Shown here in pieces: positions 46,182-54,449 of a stretch of 64,000 nt of DNA. A model generated the notes under the pieces. That model was given only the letters and a program-made list of their open reading frames with translations, did not search any database and was not told the origin of the DNA. Position 1 is the first letter of the stretch. Each line of letters opens with the position of its first letter. The DNA lies in the NCBI RefSeq assembly GCF_012641335.1, contig NZ_JABAID010000001.1, positions 124,001 to 188,000 of the forward strand. The letters are read 5' to 3'. This stretch comes from Novosphingobium sp. ERN07. Its GTDB lineage: Bacteria > Pseudomonadota > Alphaproteobacteria > Sphingomonadales > Sphingomonadaceae. Both the position numbers and the translations under genes were made by a program.

Positions 46182-47302
46182 GCGGTGTAGTCCGCAAGGG
46201 CATCCTTCACGAAGCGCGCAGTCTCGTCAGCGCTGGGGAACAACGCGGGATGTTCCCGGAGGATAGCCTGCTCTATCTCCTGTCCGGTCAGGCTCTGGTC
46301 AAGGTAGCCCAGAACGACCGAGAGTGCGCGTCCGCGATCGTTCAACCGGCGCGGCGCGGCGTGAGGCTTGAGACGCTCACCCGCCGACATGGGCATTGCT
46401 GCCCAGTTGGAATAGCGCTGCAACCACCCGGTTGCGGGATCGCGGACGCTCCACGCGATGATGCCGTTGCGGTGGCTCAAGCGCACGGACACATCGACCT
46501 TGCTGCCAGCCGTAACAGCCAGCGGCTGGTCGAACCCAAGGAATATCTGGTGACGGCAGATCGCATCGCGGGCCAGGGGCGAATTGCTCATGCTTACGCC
46601 GCCGCCCAGTTCGCAGACGAACCAGCCGCCAATCCCATCGAGCACGCCATTTTCGTCGATTTCCAGCGTTGCCTTGAAAACCAGCGTTTCGGGAGCGTCG
46701 TCGCCCAATACGACGTGGCCTGAAACGACAGGCGCAGTGGCGATATCTGTCGGCACGAGATCGACGGCATGTTTGGTGTTGACCGCATAGCTGCGGAGCC
46801 AGGCATAATCGCCGGGAACATCGTCGGTTTCCCAACGATCCAGCATCTGCCTGCAACCTTCCGAACGAACCCCGGCAAGATAAAGCTCAAGCCGTTCGGG
46901 TATCATTCGCCCGCCGGGCTTCAGAAAGCGCCGCCGAGCATCGGCCATCAGATGTACTATGCTGTAATCGACGCCAAAATAGCCCACGTGATCGCATATC
47001 AGAACATCGACCTTTTCGGGCAGTTCCGCCCTGAAGGTCTGGTCGTGAATGCAGTGATAGCGATCGCCCAGACCGGCGCGGTCAGCGGTTTCGCGGGCTA
47101 TATCAATGGCATCGGTGGCATCGATGCCCCACGCCTTTGCGGCCCCGGCTTTCAGGCACATCATGCCCAGAATACCGAAGCCACATCCGAGATCGACTAC
47201 AGTGTCGCCTTGCGCAACGACCTGATCAATTGCGTCGCCATAACGGGCGACGCGACGTGTATCGACCAGATAACCACGGTGTTCGGAAAGTGTGTCGGAC
47301 AC
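46178..47302 (-). CDS. Class I methyltransferase of the lasso cluster (PRMT-like fold)
   Basis: A 374-aa SAM methyltransferase. Motif I is VVDLGCGFGIL (35-45), the post-I strand is GIDATD (59-64), and the C-terminal half forms a beta-barrel-like domain as in protein arginine methyltransferases. In place of the PRMT double-Glu loop it has CDHVGYFGVDY (103-113), which lacks the two catalytic Glu. An arginine methyltransferase role is therefore doubtful and another acceptor is likely. GTG 47302 is the first start after an in-frame TAG. It begins 33 nt after the precursor gene. The peptide is the likely substrate by position. Confidence 0.83.
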   Translation of the reverse strand: MSDTLSEHRGYLVDTRRVARYGDAIDQVVAQGDTVVDLGCGFGILGMMCLKAGAAKAWGIDATDAIDIARETADRAGLGDRYHCIHDQTFRAELPEKVDVLICDHVGYFGVDYSIVHLMADARRRFLKPGGRMIPERLELYLAGVRSEGCRQMLDRWETDDVPGDYAWLRSYAVNTKHAVDLVPTDIATAPVVSGHVVLGDDAPETLVFKATLEIDENGVLDGIGGWFVCELGGGVSMSNSPLARDAICRHQIFLGFDQPLAVTAGSKVDVSVRLSHRNGIIAWSVRDPATGWLQRYSNWAAMPMSAGERLKPHAAPRRLNDRGRALSVVLGYLDQSLTGQEIEQAILREHPALFPSADETARFVKDALADYTA

Positions 47303-47335
47303 CAGCCAGTACTACTCAAAAAGCGTGAAGGCTGA

Positions 47336-47491
47336 TCAGACGCCCATCATGTTGAGCATGAGCATGGCGTCAGAACCGGCTGCCGACATACCGCCGGTCA
47401 GTTCACGGACCGAACCGTAAACAGTCAGCGCCGGACGTGCATAAGCGCGGCGGGCAGCAACGTTGCGAACGTTCGAGTTACGGTCGGTCAC
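47336..47491 (-). CDS. Lasso peptide precursor
   Basis: A 51-codon gene too short for normal calling, read from GTG 47491 (GGAG 7 nt upstream) to TGA 47336-47338. The leader is MTDRNSNVRNVAARRAYARP (1-20) followed by ALTVYGSVRELTG (21-33). It fits the lasso leader pattern YxxPxLxxxGxxxxLT: Tyr17, Pro20, Leu22, Gly26, Leu31, Thr32, with Thr at position -2. The predicted core is GMSAAGSDAMLMLNMMGV (34-51). Gly1 and Asp8 give an eight-residue macrolactam ring; the ten-residue tail contains four Met, and a fifth lies in the ring. Cutting one residue earlier would put the acid at position 9. It is placed between the cyclase and the methyltransferase genes, as expected. Strong inference; no mass data. 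Confidence 0.88.
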   Translation of the reverse strand: MTDRNSNVRNVAARRAYARPALTVYGSVRELTGGMSAAGSDAMLMLNMMGV

Positions 47492-47999
47492 ATCTATTCT
47501 CCAAGCCAAGTCTCAACGTTTTCAGCCGATTTAGTCTTCAAATGGACGTGTCGGATTCAGAACGAAGATAACAAAAAGAGCGTTAACACTTAAGTAAACG
47601 ACAAGACCAATTTGGGCAAGTTTTTTGCGGCGCACAAGAATGCCCCAGCAACCCGAACCCCATCAAATACACAAACGAAACATATGATTTATAACAATAA
47701 TTTTTCCGCCGGCAACCTTGCGCATAATAACATAATTCCTCGAATTTGGCGAAAACTATTCCATTAGATACTATCTATAGTTTATATTATTACTTGTATA
47801 ATATATCGTTCGTTTAACCCAAGGATATGTTTGGCGTAAAACGGGAGCACCCGCCGCATTCGGCTCGCCATGATTCGTGGAATCGCGGGTAGGGTGTGCC
47901 CTAGCTGCGCGTCAGACCGGCACCCAACGGCAGTATTGCTGCGATGCAACGCAGGCCGACAGGACCACCTAGCCCTTAGGGCAACTCTTTGGGCAGCTC
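47492..47999. promoter_or_regulatory. AT-rich gap upstream of the precursor gene
   Basis: About 508 bp with markedly lower GC than the rest of the window, richest in A/T at about 47560-47820. It separates the cyclase gene from the precursor and must hold the precursor's promoter and 5' leader. A short palindrome-like ACTTAAGT lies at 47589-47596. Another open frame (47782-48057) is not supported. No RNA gene or second precursor was recognised. Confidence 0.5.
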
Positions 48000-49904
48000 T
48001 CAGGCTGAGGTAAGCGCCTTCAGGCGATACCAGCCGAAAATGCGCCACAACTCCCATATGCCATCAGCACTGGTCCGATAGGTATTCCAGAGGCTGGCCA
48101 AGCCTTCGGGGCATACCTCTTCCGGTGCCGCAGCGGGCAGTTCCTGTTCGAAGAACGGGGCAAGCTGCGCGAATTGGTGCTCGAACGTAAAGCTGAACTC
48201 GGCCTTGCTGCGGCGATCGAGCACGGATCGCGGCAAATCCTTCTGCAAGGCCTGAATGTGAATGTGCTTTCCGTAACCATCACGGTAAAGGATCGTTTCG
48301 GGCAGGGCGCTGATGAACTCGAAATACTTGCGGCTATACATCGCCGTACGCATTTCCACACCGAGGCGCGCCAGCATACGCGCATTGATATCGCGGATCG
48401 CATCATAGCCGGGATCGCGCAACTCGCGCCACAGGCGCCGCTTGGATGGATTACGGATTTTCCATGAATCCTCCGACAAACGGAACTGTTCGCGCCGCTC
48501 GGCCAACTGATCGCGCAACGGGCGAACAACCCAGTGCGGCCCCTTGCCAAGATGATCCGGCCACGGTTCACGATGGCGGTGCAGGTGCCGCATCGCCGCA
48601 TCGAACGACAGGGGGGCCAAAGGCCGCAGCCCATACCGGAACAGGCGCTGCGCCACATAGGGCAGGCCGTTGCGCTTTCCCATCAACTGCAATTCGCGAG
48701 AGAGCGTCCCGAACCTGCCCGCGCGCAGCAATTCATGGATAAAATAGGCCGAACCACCGACGAACTCATCTCCGCCTTCACCGTCCAGCACGACACGACA
48801 ACCGTGATCGCGCATCATTTCCGCTTCGGCAAACATGGATTGCGCATTGGGAAAGAACGGCATGTCGCGATCCATCGCGATGTGCTGTTCGAACCATGAG
48901 ATGTCAGCACAGGTCCGTGCCTTTTCGTGGATCGGAACGCCAAGAAAGCGTCCGACATCGCGCGCATAGTCGATCTCGTCGGAAATCGTCCCGGGGACGC
49001 CCGAAAGCGTGAAACCCAGCGCATCGGGAGCCTGCAGCCGCCCGCTTTCCTTCAAGCGCCGCGCCAGCGCGAAGATCGCGGAGGAATCGTGTCCACCGCT
49101 CACCTCGCAACCAATCGCCACTTGCGAGCGCGACGCCCGGCGCACGCAATCCATCAGCAGTTCGCGGTATTGTTCGTAGTAATCCTCATCGCGCTTGTAT
49201 CGGATCGAATAATCCAGCGGCAACGACCAGTATTCCCACACGCGTGGCCCCGATGCGCCGACCAGCATCGCGGATGCCAGCGGCATTCGCATGACCCCGG
49301 CCCACACCGTCTCGTCACGCGAATAGAACTCGCTCGCAAGGTTTTCGGCCATGCGATAAGCATTGGGCTTCTGCTGGAAATCCCCGGCAGCCAGCACACC
49401 GGCAACGTCTGTCGCCACCACAAGCCGCAGTCCATCCCAATGGTAATGCAACGGGCGCATTCCCAGATGATCGCGCACGCACATCACCTTGCGGCGGTGC
49501 CCATCCCAGATGACGATGCCGTATTCACCCTCGAAATGGTGGATGCAATCCTCGCCCCACTGGTCATAGGCATGGAGGATCAGTTCTGCGTCAGAATGGT
49601 TGCGGAGCCTTGCGCGCCTTGCTTCAAGTTCGGTGCGCAACTCGTCTGGATTGGCCAGCCAGCCATCCATGACCAGCCCCTGCATCCCGTCCGCGCTCAA
49701 CCACGGTTGCGGGGCCTCAGCCGAACCGGGTGTGGTGTGAAACGCGCAGTGCCCTAGCGCCACGCCGTCACTCACATGATGATGGATTCCGTCGTGTGCG
49801 CGAAAGTCCATTGCAACGGTCATCCGCCGGATCGCAGCTTCGTCCACTGGACGTCCGTCAAATCGAACGATCGCTGCAAATCCGCTCAAGTCGATACTCC
49901 GCAT
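48000..49904 (-). CDS. Asparagine-synthetase-like lasso cyclase (lasso C)
   Basis: A 634-aa asparagine synthetase homologue that activates the Asp side chain by adenylation and closes the macrolactam ring. The N-terminal part resembles class II glutamine amidotransferase but lacks a Cys directly after Met, so it is not an ammonia-producing enzyme. The C-terminal part has the PP-loop EVSGGHDSSA (about 266-275). ATG 49904 has only a weak ribosome site. It is divergent from the B2 gene across 178 bp, and the precursor lies 508 bp downstream on the same strand. Confidence 0.9.
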   Translation of the reverse strand: MRSIDLSGFAAIVRFDGRPVDEAAIRRMTVAMDFRAHDGIHHHVSDGVALGHCAFHTTPGSAEAPQPWLSADGMQGLVMDGWLANPDELRTELEARRARLRNHSDAELILHAYDQWGEDCIHHFEGEYGIVIWDGHRRKVMCVRDHLGMRPLHYHWDGLRLVVATDVAGVLAAGDFQQKPNAYRMAENLASEFYSRDETVWAGVMRMPLASAMLVGASGPRVWEYWSLPLDYSIRYKRDEDYYEQYRELLMDCVRRASRSQVAIGCEVSGGHDSSAIFALARRLKESGRLQAPDALGFTLSGVPGTISDEIDYARDVGRFLGVPIHEKARTCADISWFEQHIAMDRDMPFFPNAQSMFAEAEMMRDHGCRVVLDGEGGDEFVGGSAYFIHELLRAGRFGTLSRELQLMGKRNGLPYVAQRLFRYGLRPLAPLSFDAAMRHLHRHREPWPDHLGKGPHWVVRPLRDQLAERREQFRLSEDSWKIRNPSKRRLWRELRDPGYDAIRDINARMLARLGVEMRTAMYSRKYFEFISALPETILYRDGYGKHIHIQALQKDLPRSVLDRRSKAEFSFTFEHQFAQLAPFFEQELPAAAPEEVCPEGLASLWNTYRTSADGIWELWRIFGWYRLKALTSA

Positions 49905-50082
49905 TGAAAATGTGGGGCCAAGGCTGCCCTCTTGTGCACTGGACGCAGTCTGTCAGCCTTCGCCGTTCCGGCACGGTTGCGCACCGGAAGCCAATGCGGG
50001 GATTGATTCACCACCTCCCGCGCTTTAGCAAGATCGATGTATCCGCGATCGGCTCGGATCATGACCGGACCCGCTTTTACCC

Positions 50083-50643
50083 ATGCCAAACCCTGCGCCA
50101 GATCTCGTAGCGCCAGATTCTAAAGGGCCAAATTCTACAGCGACTACCCGGCTGGAACGCCCCGCACAGGTCAAAGTGCCCCTTGCGCACGTTCTGCACG
50201 AACTGCCCGCCCTTGCAGCGGCTGGTCCGGTGCGCGCGCTCGATATCGCGCGGGCAGCAGCCGAACTTGCTTTCGCCCGCGTACTGCTGGCGCGAAAAAC
50301 GGTGCGACAACTCGGCATCCCGGATCTCACGCCCGCTCCCTCCCCCTCATTCCAGCCCGACCAACAGCAGCAAGCGCAACTGGATCGTATCGCCAAGGCC
50401 ATCGCCATCGCCGTTCCGCGCGTGCCCTGGCGGTCAGACTGCTTGGTGCAATGCCTCGCTGCCAGACGCTGGCTTGCGACGTTCGGCATCCCCGCCCGCA
50501 TCCAGATCGGCATGAAGCGTGAGCCGCGTGATGGGTGTAAAGACGCCCTGCTTGCCCACGCATGGCTGGCCGTGGGCGATATTGTCGTGACCGGTGGCGA
50601 CGTTTCAGACTTCGCCGCATTTGGCGATCGCGCACAGACCTGA
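50083..50643 (+). CDS. Lasso peptide B2 protein (leader protease)
   Basis: A 186-aa transglutaminase-like cysteine protease (Transglut_core3 type) that cuts the leader. The catalytic Cys is in WRSDCLVQC (Cys120), the His in LLAHAWLAVGD (His159), and an Asp follows in the next segments. The leading 80 residues are an extended variable region. It is separate from the PqqD-like B1 protein, so the B protein is split, as in many lasso clusters. It starts the plus-strand operon with the ABC exporter and nucleotidyltransferase. Confidence 0.92.
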   Translation: MPNPAPDLVAPDSKGPNSTATTRLERPAQVKVPLAHVLHELPALAAAGPVRALDIARAAAELAFARVLLARKTVRQLGIPDLTPAPSPSFQPDQQQQAQLDRIAKAIAIAVPRVPWRSDCLVQCLAARRWLATFGIPARIQIGMKREPRDGCKDALLAHAWLAVGDIVVTGGDVSDFAAFGDRAQT

Positions 50644-50720
50644 ATGTCCCGCCCTGAATACAGCCACTTTACCCTAATACCTTACGGGAAACTCCTCTGA
50701 ACACCGCTCTGCAAATCGTC

Positions 50721-52376
50721 ATGAGCCAGATCGACAAGCGCCGCGCTGCGCTGCTGCTCACGCTTTCGCTGGCCTCTGCTGCGACAGAGAGCATCGGCCT
50801 GATCCTGCTTGTTCCGATCCTTGCGGTGATGACCGGACAGACCGCGCTGCCCGGCATCCTGAGCGATTTCGTGGCAAGGCTGGGCGGCAAGGATGCCCTA
50901 GGCACCATGCTGGCGCTGTTCGTCGTCCTGATCGGTTTGAGAGGCGCGCTCAATCTCGCACGGACACTCGTCAGCCTGCGGGTGCAGCGCGAATTGATCG
51001 ACGGCTTGCGGCTGCGCGCGTGGCGTGCGTTGCTCCACTGCGACTGGCGCGTGCTTTCGGGAATGCGGCAGACGGGCAATGCCAATCTGCTGCTCACCAC
51101 GCTGGATCGCGTCGGTCACGGTATCGAACGCCTGCTGACGGCTGGGGTCACGATCATCACGCTGGCGGGCGTCGGGATTGCGGCCCTGGCCATATCGCCG
51201 TTGCTCACCGCGGGCGCACTGGTTGGCGGTAGCCTTGTCATCCTCGCCTATCGCGGAATGCGCCGCCGCGCGCAGCGCCTTGGCATGGCTCTGGATGGCG
51301 TTTACGACCGGATTCATGCGGAACTGACCGAGGGCCTATCTGCCCTGCGCATCATCAAGAGCTTCGGTGCCGAGGCTCGCACCGAGGATCGTTTGCGCCG
51401 CGAACTGGGCGCACTCCATCGGGCAGAGCGCCACTTTCTGCGGGACAACGAACTGGGCCAACTGGCCATGCAGGTCGGCAATGCCACCTTTCTCGCAATC
51501 GTCGTGTGGATTGCGCTGAAATACTGGCATTTTGATGTGATGGACATGCTGCCGATGATCGCGCTGTTCGCGCGTGGCCTGCCATTGCTGCTGACCCTGC
51601 AGGGCTGCTTACAGGACATTGCCTATACTCGTCCGGCGGTGGATTCCGCTGCAGCGATGATCACCGCCGCCGAAACTGCGCGGGAAGCCGAGGCGGACAG
51701 CAGCATCGTGTTGCCCACTGTGACCCGCGAAATCGCGTTGCGGAACATCACCGTCCAATTCGAAAGTCGTGCCCGCCCGGCGCTTGATCGGATCAGCATT
51801 GATCTGCCGGTGCGCACCATCACCGCACTGACTGGCCCTTCCGGTGCCGGTAAAAGCACTTTGGCGGATGTCATCGGCGGCTTGCTCACGCCAGATGCTG
51901 GCCAGCTCACGCTTGACGGACAGCCGCTGGACCCGTCCTTGCGGCGGGCATGGCGCTCGCACGTCACTTATGTGCAGCAAGTGCCGATCCTGTTCAGCGG
52001 CACCGTGCGCGACAATCTGCTGTGGGCCAGCCCTGATGCCAGCGACGATGCCTTGCGCACTGCGCTGGCCGAAGCGTCGGCGGACTTCGTGCTGCGTCTG
52101 CCGCAAGGGCTGGACACGAAAGTGGGCGAACATGGCCATCAGTTTTCCGGCGGCGAACGCCAGCGCATCATCCTCGCCCGCGCCATGCTGCGTGCACCGG
52201 ATCTGCTCATCCTTGATGAAGCCGCCAACGCGCTCGACCGCGAAAACGACGCCGCGATTGCCCGCACCATTCAGGCCCTGCGCGATCGTTGCACGGTGCT
52301 GGTTATCGCGCATGGCGGCGCGCTTGAGGACATTGCTGACCGCACCGTGCGCATCGTTGGCGGCGTCATCGACTAG
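50721..52376 (+). CDS. ABC transporter permease/ATPase (lasso D exporter)
   Basis: A 551-aa half transporter with N-terminal membrane domain (six predicted segments) and C-terminal ATPase: Walker A GPSGAGKST (about 372), Q-loop, signature FSGGERQR, and Walker B LLILDEAAN. It is predicted to export the mature lasso peptide and give self-immunity. ATG 50721 is used; a GGGAA ribosome-like site nearer to CTG 50697 raises the chance of a slightly longer N-terminus. It lies 77 nt after the B2 gene. Confidence 0.93.
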   Translation: MSQIDKRRAALLLTLSLASAATESIGLILLVPILAVMTGQTALPGILSDFVARLGGKDALGTMLALFVVLIGLRGALNLARTLVSLRVQRELIDGLRLRAWRALLHCDWRVLSGMRQTGNANLLLTTLDRVGHGIERLLTAGVTIITLAGVGIAALAISPLLTAGALVGGSLVILAYRGMRRRAQRLGMALDGVYDRIHAELTEGLSALRIIKSFGAEARTEDRLRRELGALHRAERHFLRDNELGQLAMQVGNATFLAIVVWIALKYWHFDVMDMLPMIALFARGLPLLLTLQGCLQDIAYTRPAVDSAAAMITAAETAREAEADSSIVLPTVTREIALRNITVQFESRARPALDRISIDLPVRTITALTGPSGAGKSTLADVIGGLLTPDAGQLTLDGQPLDPSLRRAWRSHVTYVQQVPILFSGTVRDNLLWASPDASDDALRTALAEASADFVLRLPQGLDTKVGEHGHQFSGGERQRIILARAMLRAPDLLILDEAANALDRENDAAIARTIQALRDRCTVLVIAHGGALEDIADRTVRIVGGVID

Positions 52377-52440
52377 ATAAGGGGCGCTCCTGCCTTTACG
52401 CCAAGGGGGAAAGCCCATAGGGTCCGCCCATCCGAAAGCG

Positions 52441-53727
52441 ATGTCCCTGACCCGTGAAGCGACCGATTTGAACGATTTTCCCGCCCGGACAGAAGCTTCG
52501 GCTTGCCGCAGCGCAACGCTTTCCCGCTCGGCCAGTGTGCTGCTGCGCCTTTGCGCCGCGCCGGAGGCAGATCTGGCCGCAGACTTTGCGGCGCTTTCCG
52601 AAGATGATTGGTACGATCTGGTCGAACAGGCCATTCCCAAGCGCGTCGCAGCCCTGCTTGATCGTGCTTTGCAGCGGGCCAATTGCTTCGCTCTCCTGCC
52701 CGAAGAATGCCACGATGCGATGGTGCATGAACGGCGGCGGCTTTCCATGTCTGCCTTCGGACACATGATTTCGCTTACCGATACGATTTCCTTCCTGAAA
52801 TCTCACGATATTCCTGCAATCGCCCTCAAAGGTGCGCGGCTTGCCTATCGCGATTATCCCGATGCACGGCTGCGCCCCTTGCGCGATCTCGATCTTCTTG
52901 TCCCGGCGGATCAGGCCGAACAAGCCCAGCAGCTTCTCATTTCCAGCGGCCGTTATGAAATTGCGCCTTGGGCGGAATTCTACGGTGTCGAATTCGGCCA
53001 CCAGCTTCCCGAACTGGTGGACCGGAAACATGGCATCAGCATCGAAATCCACCACCGTCTCAACGCGCGCGACTGGGCGGAAGAGCCGCACTTGGTCGCA
53101 ATGGTTTTCGCGCAGGCCGAAGGTTTCGATGTTTCGGGCACAACGGTGCTGGTGCCATCCATGCACGCTAACTTCCTGCATCTGGTGGAGCACGCAACGC
53201 TTCATCATATGTTTGAAAATGGCCCGATAACCTTGGCGGATCTGCACTTTGCCGCGCAAACCGGAAAGATCGACTGGCCCCTGCTCATTGCACAGGCAAA
53301 TGACATGGGGCTTGCGCGCGCCCTGCAATTGATCGCAGCGGTGGCCTTGGCCCACGGAGCCACATGGGTACCAAACACGCTGCTGCTGCACGTGCCGGCC
53401 GATCTGGCTGGCCACCTCGATGTCTGCACCGCCGCAATGCTTCGCGATGAAAGCCTTGCCGAACACGCATCGATGTTACGCGGCATTTCCTTGCGCAAGG
53501 GGCAGTCCCCCGGCTGGGGGGCAGCAATTCGCGCCGCTTTGACCCCTGCCCCGCTCAAACTGGCTGGCCTCCTTCGCGTAAAGGGCAGCAACCCCCTTCG
53601 CTGGCTTGCCTATCCGCTGTGGCTGTTCCTACGCGGCAAGGCCTATCTCGCCGCACGACGGGCCGAGATCGAACCCGGCAGCGCCGTGCAAGAAGTCGAG
53701 ACATTGCACTGGCTCCGCAACGGCTGA
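52441..53727 (+). CDS. Nucleotidyltransferase-family protein (PF14907 type)
   Basis: A 428-aa protein with the NTP_transf_5 signature ALKGARLAYRDYPDARLRPLRDLDLLV (about 128-154), holding the DxD catalytic Asp pair. Such proteins accompany lasso clusters with an HPr-kinase-like gene, for example paeninodin. The role is unknown; transfer of a nucleotide or sugar-phosphate to the peptide is a guess. ATG 52441 lies 64 nt after the exporter gene. Last gene of the cluster on this side. Confidence 0.85.
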   Translation: MSLTREATDLNDFPARTEASACRSATLSRSASVLLRLCAAPEADLAADFAALSEDDWYDLVEQAIPKRVAALLDRALQRANCFALLPEECHDAMVHERRRLSMSAFGHMISLTDTISFLKSHDIPAIALKGARLAYRDYPDARLRPLRDLDLLVPADQAEQAQQLLISSGRYEIAPWAEFYGVEFGHQLPELVDRKHGISIEIHHRLNARDWAEEPHLVAMVFAQAEGFDVSGTTVLVPSMHANFLHLVEHATLHHMFENGPITLADLHFAAQTGKIDWPLLIAQANDMGLARALQLIAAVALAHGATWVPNTLLLHVPADLAGHLDVCTAAMLRDESLAEHASMLRGISLRKGQSPGWGAAIRAALTPAPLKLAGLLRVKGSNPLRWLAYPLWLFLRGKAYLAARRAEIEPGSAVQEVETLHWLRNG

Positions 53728-54060
53728 CCTGTTCCACCCTGTTTCGGCACATCCCGGAAATCGTAAAAAAACAAACCATTCAGGGTGTTTTCAAGGCAGT
53801 TTGCATTGCACTGCAAAATCCAAAACGGCACAATTGTGCGGAATGTGCGTTGAACGCTCGGAATGCCGTTTTGCGCGGTATTGCCCTACAGTCGCAGTCA
53901 ATTCCGCCCAACACCGCCACTTTCAACCTCACTTTGGTTAGGGCAAAAGCAATCCAAATCAGGGTTAATACGTAGTTTTAGTTGCGAATCATTTTGCATT
54001 GCGGTATTCGACCGGCGAGAGGGCGGTACACGGAAGCGATACTGCTTAGGAGATTTGAGC
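53728..54060. other. Intergenic region with nested palindromes
   Basis: About 333 bp before a small secreted protein gene. It contains TTTGCA/TGCAAA arms, a perfect palindrome GCACAATTGTGC (53828-53839) and a 10-bp inverted repeat (CAAAACGGCA 53821-53830 with TGCCGTTTTG 53864-53873) that brackets it. It may hold the promoter and operator of the downstream gene. No gene is supported. Confidence 0.5.
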
Positions 54061-54318
54061 ATGAAGATTGCACGCATTGCATCGGCGCTTGCCGCCACGG
54101 CTCTTATGGCCGCTCCCGTTGTGGCCGAAGCCGGCACCCGTGCCAGCAGCTCGTCGGTCTATCCGGCTGCCAGCTACTCGGCCAGCCGCGCCACCACTTC
54201 GGTGAGTGCAGACAACAACCTGCTCCCGTTCCTGTGGATCATCATCATCGTAGCCGTTGGTTCGGTGGCTTATGGTGTGTCCAAGGCTGTCGATAACGGC
54301 ACGAACGGCGCAAACTGA
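54061..54318 (+). CDS. Small secreted/membrane protein, 85 aa
   Basis: Signal peptide (MKIARIASALAATALMAAPVVAEAG, cut about 24/25), a Ser/Ala-rich short region, and one membrane segment (LLPFLWIIIIVAVGSVAYGV, about 55-74). ATG 54061 has AGGAG about 9 nt upstream. A strong terminator follows 23 nt after the stop, so it may be transcribed alone at high level. No family recognised. It lies between the lasso cluster and a polymerase-like gene. Confidence 0.72.
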   Translation: MKIARIASALAATALMAAPVVAEAGTRASSSSVYPAASYSASRATTSVSADNNLLPFLWIIIIVAVGSVAYGVSKAVDNGTNGAN

Positions 54319-54340
54319 TCTGATCAGCCGGAATTTTAAA

Positions 54341-54372
54341 AACCCGGTCGCTGAAAGGCGACCGGGTTTTTT
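54341..54372 (+). terminator. Rho-independent terminator
   Basis: AACCCGGTCGC (54341-54351) pairs perfectly over 11 bp with GCGACCGGGTT (54358-54368), with a six-nt loop, then a T-run through 54372. It follows the small secreted protein gene. Confidence 0.95.
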
Positions 54373-54449
54373 CTTGTCCGTCACCTAGCGCTCACCCTAC
54401 GATACGCGCCGGACTTGACCTTCCCGCGCAGCGGTTCAAACACCCAATC

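Noticed and set aside
47782..48057. 91-codon minus-strand open frame upstream of the precursor gene
   Set aside because: It begins inside the cyclase 3' end, lacks a ribosome site and runs into the AT-rich gap; no YxxP or core-like motif, so not a second precursor.
44011..53727. TonB receptor and lasso isopeptidase, often present in proteobacterial clusters
   Set aside because: No beta-barrel receptor, TonB box or prolyl-oligopeptidase-type gene is seen between 44 and 54 kb or in the rest of the window.
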